The notes under the pieces are model-generated. The model had not been told where the DNA came from. It saw only the letters and a program-made list of their open reading frames with translations, and made no database searches. A DNA stretch of 24,489 nt from positions 1-24,489 of the IMG/VR virus record IMGVR_UViG_3300021962_011954; one strand, given 5' to 3'. A program made the position numbers and the translations under genes. The stretch is from a virus. Below are positions 21,531 to 24,489 of this stretch, piece after piece. How positions within the stretch are numbered: position 1 is the stretch's first letter; each line of letters opens with the position of its first letter.

Positions 21531-23174
21531 TTAAACAATCTCAAACCATGAAAGATCTGCCAGCACCTTAGTATTTGCAGATGTCGGTGCCATGGCTACT
21601 GTAAATACATCGCTTACACCGTTGATGGTTCTACCTAGTTGGAAGTTAAATTCATTTATTGTTGTAATGTCCAAAGATCCAGCCTTATTAACATAACCGC
21701 CAACAATATTCGTTCCTGTACCACTGACAATTCCTAGTGAGGACGTGTCGTATTGAACATTGCCATTATAATGTGTCACCCATGCTGTGCCACTAACCAA
21801 TGTTGGATTCAATATAATTCTATATAAAACATCTTGGTTGCTTGTCACAATTGCATTGAGATTAGAAGGTACCACGATTGAATCTAGTCTGCCGGATGCA
21901 AGTCTCATGCTAACTATTGGATAAAGTATATTTGCATCCGGTAAATTTCTTTCGGTTGTGCCCAAATCGGCGTTGTATCTTCTACTAAATCCTTCATAGC
22001 CTCCTTCAGAAACTACCGAATTGCAGATTTGTTTCAAATTACCCGATGCTGTCACTGTGCCTGTATTAGTAATTTCGTATCTAAGTGGCAAACATGCGGT
22101 CGTCATGTAGGTTCCACTTATAGGATTACCACCAACAGGAGTGTGCCTGAAAGTATGGCAATGAACATACGCTCCATTTAGCACAAATCCAACTCTTACA
22201 TCTCCAACTCCTAGCCATTCGATATCGATGAAAAAAATCAGTGAATTATTAAAGTTGGATAAGGTATATCCGCTTGGACCGCTTCCATCTAGATTATCAA
22301 CATTCCATGATCCTTTCGGAGCCCTTGTTTCGGTGACAGATCCAGAGATGTAGCTTCTAAGAACGAAATTTGCAGTAGTTCCATCCATTTCAAAATAGAT
22401 ACCATTTTGTGTGCCAAAATAACCGACTCTTTGTCTTTGATTTTCTTGCACATTAGTCATGGTGAATGTGCTGTAAATTAACAAGGATTTTCCGGGTTGA
22501 TATGGCATTACTCTTTTGGTTTCACAAACAACTTGAGAACCCGATGATAGGTTGGTGTTGAGATTGACCAAGCTTTTATTTGTTTCGTAAACGGTTGCGG
22601 CACCACCGCTTGTGACATAATTCCATTTATCGTTTATTTGATAACGATGTTGGCTATCAAAAATTGTAAACGGAGTGCTCACTCTTAATCTGCCGAAAGC
22701 GTCTGTTGAGCCTGTTGCGAATGTGACCGGAAGTGTGTTGGAACCTCCACCGGATGTTACATAAGTTACTGGGAATGGATTTGTGTAGCTAACAACCGTG
22801 CCGCTATTTAAAATGTTAATATTACCAGAATTAACATAAATATTGCCAGAATGGACATAGGCGTTGACGGTGCCGGATTGTACGTAAGCATTTACTTGTC
22901 CAGACATAACGTGAACTTCACCGGACGATACCGAAATTTTTCCAGAGAGTACGGCCATTAATCCGGAAGATATTGTGGTAATAAGATTTCCACTTGGTAT
23001 ATTTATATTGACAGTAGCGCCTCCAACGTCAACCGGTAGTGGGTTAGCCGCACTAACGTCTGTTGCAGAATTGTTTTCGCCATATTGAAGTTTTACCCTC
23101 AAATGTTTGGCATCTCCAATTTCATCTGCGGCTAGTACTTTGTCATGATCTGTGAGACGTACATTATCTGACAT
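21531..23174 (-). CDS. Virion structural / tail-fibre-type protein with Ser-Gly repeat shaft
   Basis: The ATG at 23174 has GGAG upstream; the product is 547 aa. Residues 1-55 are a small N-terminal domain. About 60-125 form a shaft of short repeats, each ending in Ser-Gly every 7-9 residues (SGEVHVMSGQVNAYVQSG...), likely a beta helix or trimer. From about 158 the sequence matches a structural protein type I recall from T4-like cyanophages: 'DAFGRLRVSTPFTIFDSQHRY', 'YQPGKSLLIYSTF', 'RQRVGYFG.QNGIYFEMDG', 'IDIEWLGVGDVRVGFV', 'CHTFRHTP' and 'YMTTACLPLRYEI'. Exact virion location is unknown. Confidence 0.82.
   Translation of the reverse strand: MSDNVRLTDHDKVLAADEIGDAKHLRVKLQYGENNSATDVSAANPLPVDVGGATVNINIPSGNLITTISSGLMAVLSGKISVSSGEVHVMSGQVNAYVQSGTVNAYVHSGNIYVNSGNINILNSGTVVSYTNPFPVTYVTSGGGSNTLPVTFATGSTDAFGRLRVSTPFTIFDSQHRYQINDKWNYVTSGGAATVYETNKSLVNLNTNLSSGSQVVCETKRVMPYQPGKSLLIYSTFTMTNVQENQRQRVGYFGTQNGIYFEMDGTTANFVLRSYISGSVTETRAPKGSWNVDNLDGSGPSGYTLSNFNNSLIFFIDIEWLGVGDVRVGFVLNGAYVHCHTFRHTPVGGNPISGTYMTTACLPLRYEITNTGTVTASGNLKQICNSVVSEGGYEGFSRRYNADLGTTERNLPDANILYPIVSMRLASGRLDSIVVPSNLNAIVTSNQDVLYRIILNPTLVSGTAWVTHYNGNVQYDTSSLGIVSGTGTNIVGGYVNKAGSLDITTINEFNFQLGRTINGVSDVFTVAMAPTSANTKVLADLSWFEIV
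22800..22997 (-). repeat. Ser-Gly-ended repeat tract coding the fibre shaft
   Basis: About nine irregular units of 7-9 codons, each ending in Ser-Gly and with alternating hydrophobic residues (V-N-A-Y-V), lie in residues 60-125 of the structural protein. Two nearly identical neighbouring units (VNAYVQSG and VNAYVHSG) suggest recent duplication. Confidence 0.7.
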
Positions 23175-23326
23175 AATGGCTCCAAATTTTAGTTAGGACA
23201 TTAAATATGTATTAATTTGAATAAAACTTATTGGTTTGATAAAAATAATTCAAATGCTAAGATTGGTTCAAGCTGTATTAGAATTGGGAAAATTTTGCTG
23301 TTTAATCGCTGAAAGCTGGAGATAAA

Positions 23327-23527
23327 ATGCTTCGTAATTCGGTTTTATATGAGAGGGTACGGCAGTCCTGTGGGCTGAATGCAATTTGCATTTGGTCGAG
23401 TGATGACCGTTATGTTTCTGTTGGATTTGGGAGGTGTGAAAGTGGTTTGTTTTCAGGTAGCAAATCGGTAAGTTCTGGATTCAATTTGGCACATAAAGTG
23501 TGTTTTGGATTCGAGGGTAGAAAATGA
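23327..23527 (+). CDS. Small unknown ORF before the RNA ligase (66 aa)
   Basis: The ATG at 23327 follows GGAGATAAA, and the stop overlaps the next gene's ATG in ATGA (23524-23527), both good signs. The 66 residues are Ser/Gly/Cys-rich (VGFGRCESGLFSGSKSVSSGFN) with no known motif, so a real protein is uncertain; the region could be an untranslated leader or a small RNA. A 15-base palindrome (AATGCAATTTGCATT, 23378-23392) lies within it. If not a gene, 23175-23523 is a gap of about 350 bases holding the divergent promoters of the structural and ligase genes. Confidence 0.45.
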   Translation: MLRNSVLYERVRQSCGLNAICIWSSDDRYVSVGFGRCESGLFSGSKSVSSGFNLAHKVCFGFEGRK

Positions 23528-24489
23528 TCACTCTACAACAAGCATATGCGGCCTTGCAGGGCAGGAAAGAATTTGTTATTACAGAAACAGAAAAGACAAT
23601 ATCATTTGATTATATTATTGTAATGGATGATAGTTTCAATGATATGAAATATGGGTTTATTAGAAGAAACTTTAGGGGAATTACATTTGGTAAAAATGGA
23701 GAGCTTTTGAGTTTGCCGTTTCCAAAGTTTTTTAATATCAATCAAAATTCAGAGTCTCAATTTGTAGATCACAAGAATAAAAATGCTGTGGTTTATGAAA
23801 AAGCTGATGGGTCGATGATACATTGTTATTTATTGGATGGCAATATTGTATCATCCACCTGCAGGTCATCGACAAATATTCAGTCAAAAGACGCTTTAAA
23901 TTTTATAAATGCTGATATTTTGTTACAAAATCAGATTTTTGAATCTATAAATTTGGGTTTTACTCCAATTTTTGAATGGGTTGCACCGCACAATCAAGTG
24001 GTGGTTTGGTATGAAAGGCCAAGATTAGTCTATCTAATGAGCAGGAATAGAAAGACTGGCAATTATTTGTTTGAGGAAAAATATGCAGACAAAGTTAGAA
24101 AATTTGACATTAGATTTGGTGACATTTTAAATAGTGTATCTGGAGAAAATTTTGAGGGTTATGTTTGTCATTTGGAAGATGGAAATATTTTCAAAGTAAA
24201 GACTCCATGGTATTTGTTACGGCATAGAAGTGTAGATCTGTTGTCCAAACCGAAATACAAGATATATGAAGTTGCTTTGAATGGATATATTGACGATGTC
24301 ATATCTTTAGCTCCTATAACTCATGTAGAGTTGTATAAGAAGGTGCAGAGGGAAGTGGAGATTGATTTGCTATACTCTAAAATCGAATTAGAAAAGAAAT
24401 ACATGGAGGCTTTAAGACACAGTGGTGACATAAATGATAATGCACATAGGAAAAGGTTCGTTGAGTTGGTCAAGGGTGACGAGAATTTT
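23524..24489 (+). CDS. rnlA: T4 Rnl1-like RNA ligase (3' truncated)
   Basis: A frame begins MITLQQAYAALQGRKEF at an ATG overlapping the previous stop (ATGA) and stays open to the window end (322 residues; T4 Rnl1 has 374). Nucleotidyltransferase motifs appear in order: motif I YEKADGSM (nucleophile Lys93), motif III/IIIa around IFEWVAPHNQVVVWYE and LVYLMSRNRKTG, and motif IV EGYVCHLEDGNIFKVKTPWY with the K-x-K of motif V. Lys93 is close to T4 Rnl1 Lys99. This family seals single-stranded RNA breaks with ATP; in T4 it repairs host-cleaved tRNA. The C-terminal specificity domain is largely visible but its end is beyond the window. Confidence 0.9.
   Translation, partial: MITLQQAYAALQGRKEFVITETEKTISFDYIIVMDDSFNDMKYGFIRRNFRGITFGKNGELLSLPFPKFFNINQNSESQFVDHKNKNAVVYEKADGSMIHCYLLDGNIVSSTCRSSTNIQSKDALNFINADILLQNQIFESINLGFTPIFEWVAPHNQVVVWYERPRLVYLMSRNRKTGNYLFEEKYADKVRKFDIRFGDILNSVSGENFEGYVCHLEDGNIFKVKTPWYLLRHRSVDLLSKPKYKIYEVALNGYIDDVISLAPITHVELYKKVQREVEIDLLYSKIELEKKYMEALRHSGDINDNAHRKRFVELVKGDENF

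Noticed and set aside
23370-23523. Possible tRNA or structured RNA before the ligase gene
   Set aside because: No cloverleaf, acceptor stem or TTCRA loop could be built; no tRNA found elsewhere in the window either.
1-24489. CRISPR array, integrase or attachment site
   Set aside because: No regularly spaced direct repeats and no recombinase motifs were seen.

Overview
This looks like part of a large tailed phage (jumbo-myovirus-like) genome, AT-rich (GC not measured) and densely packed. It has short gaps, ATGA-type overlaps, blocks of genes on both strands and factor-independent terminators between transcription units. Phage character comes from a C-family (Pol III alpha-like) DNA polymerase, a DEDDh exonuclease, a T4 Rnl1-like RNA ligase, a fibre or structural protein of the kind I associate with T4-like cyanophages, an HNH mobile endonuclease, a DUF3846-like protein and a MoxR/VWA (CobS/CobT-like) gene pair. 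Several small proteins (the secreted HMGG/EGVG/CC protein, the QGD/TGHxH protein, the DUF6745-like protein) resemble families I associate with Planctomycetes, so a planctomycete-like host is possible. That is inference from memory, not a search result.

Layout. 1-153: end of a + strand gene, then a bidirectional hairpin terminator. 207-1631 (-): a PD-(D/E)XK-like protein, a CAP-like protein and a small protein. 1703-2301 (+): two small unknown proteins. 2303-6022 (-): a permuted papain-like enzyme followed by two tandem membrane paralogues joined by an ATGA overlap. 6066-9403 (+): a methyltransferase, a tiny membrane ORF, a DUF3846-like protein, a secreted Cys protein, a small unknown and two helical-repeat proteins. 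9520-14330 (+): a ribbon-helix-helix protein, a terminator, then the three-gene unit GHKL-like ATPase / MoxR AAA+ / VWA. 14327-15322 (-): unknown protein converging on the VWA gene. 15414-17152 (+): DEDDh exonuclease and GT2 glycosyltransferase (ATGA overlap). 17149-19096 (-): a small helical protein and a PHP-less Pol III alpha. 19228-21469 (+): an LSm-like protein, a zinc-knuckle-array HNH endonuclease, a DUF6745-like protein and a QGD protein. 21531-23174 (-): structural/fibre protein. 23327-24489 (+): a small ORF and the RNA ligase, which runs off the window.

How parts may work together. The Pol III alpha-like protein (no PHP, no built-in exonuclease) and the nearby DEDDh exonuclease could form a two-subunit replicase/proofreader. 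The GHKL, MoxR and VWA genes are close together on one strand and probably form an ATP-driven remodelling or chaperone complex. The gene before them encodes an RHH DNA-binding protein, and a promoter-like sequence just upstream of the operon recurs about 2 kb earlier with identical internal spacing. The HNH gene has its ribosome binding site inside a 14-bp hairpin, which suggests translational control. No tRNA, CRISPR array, integrase or rRNA was recognised.
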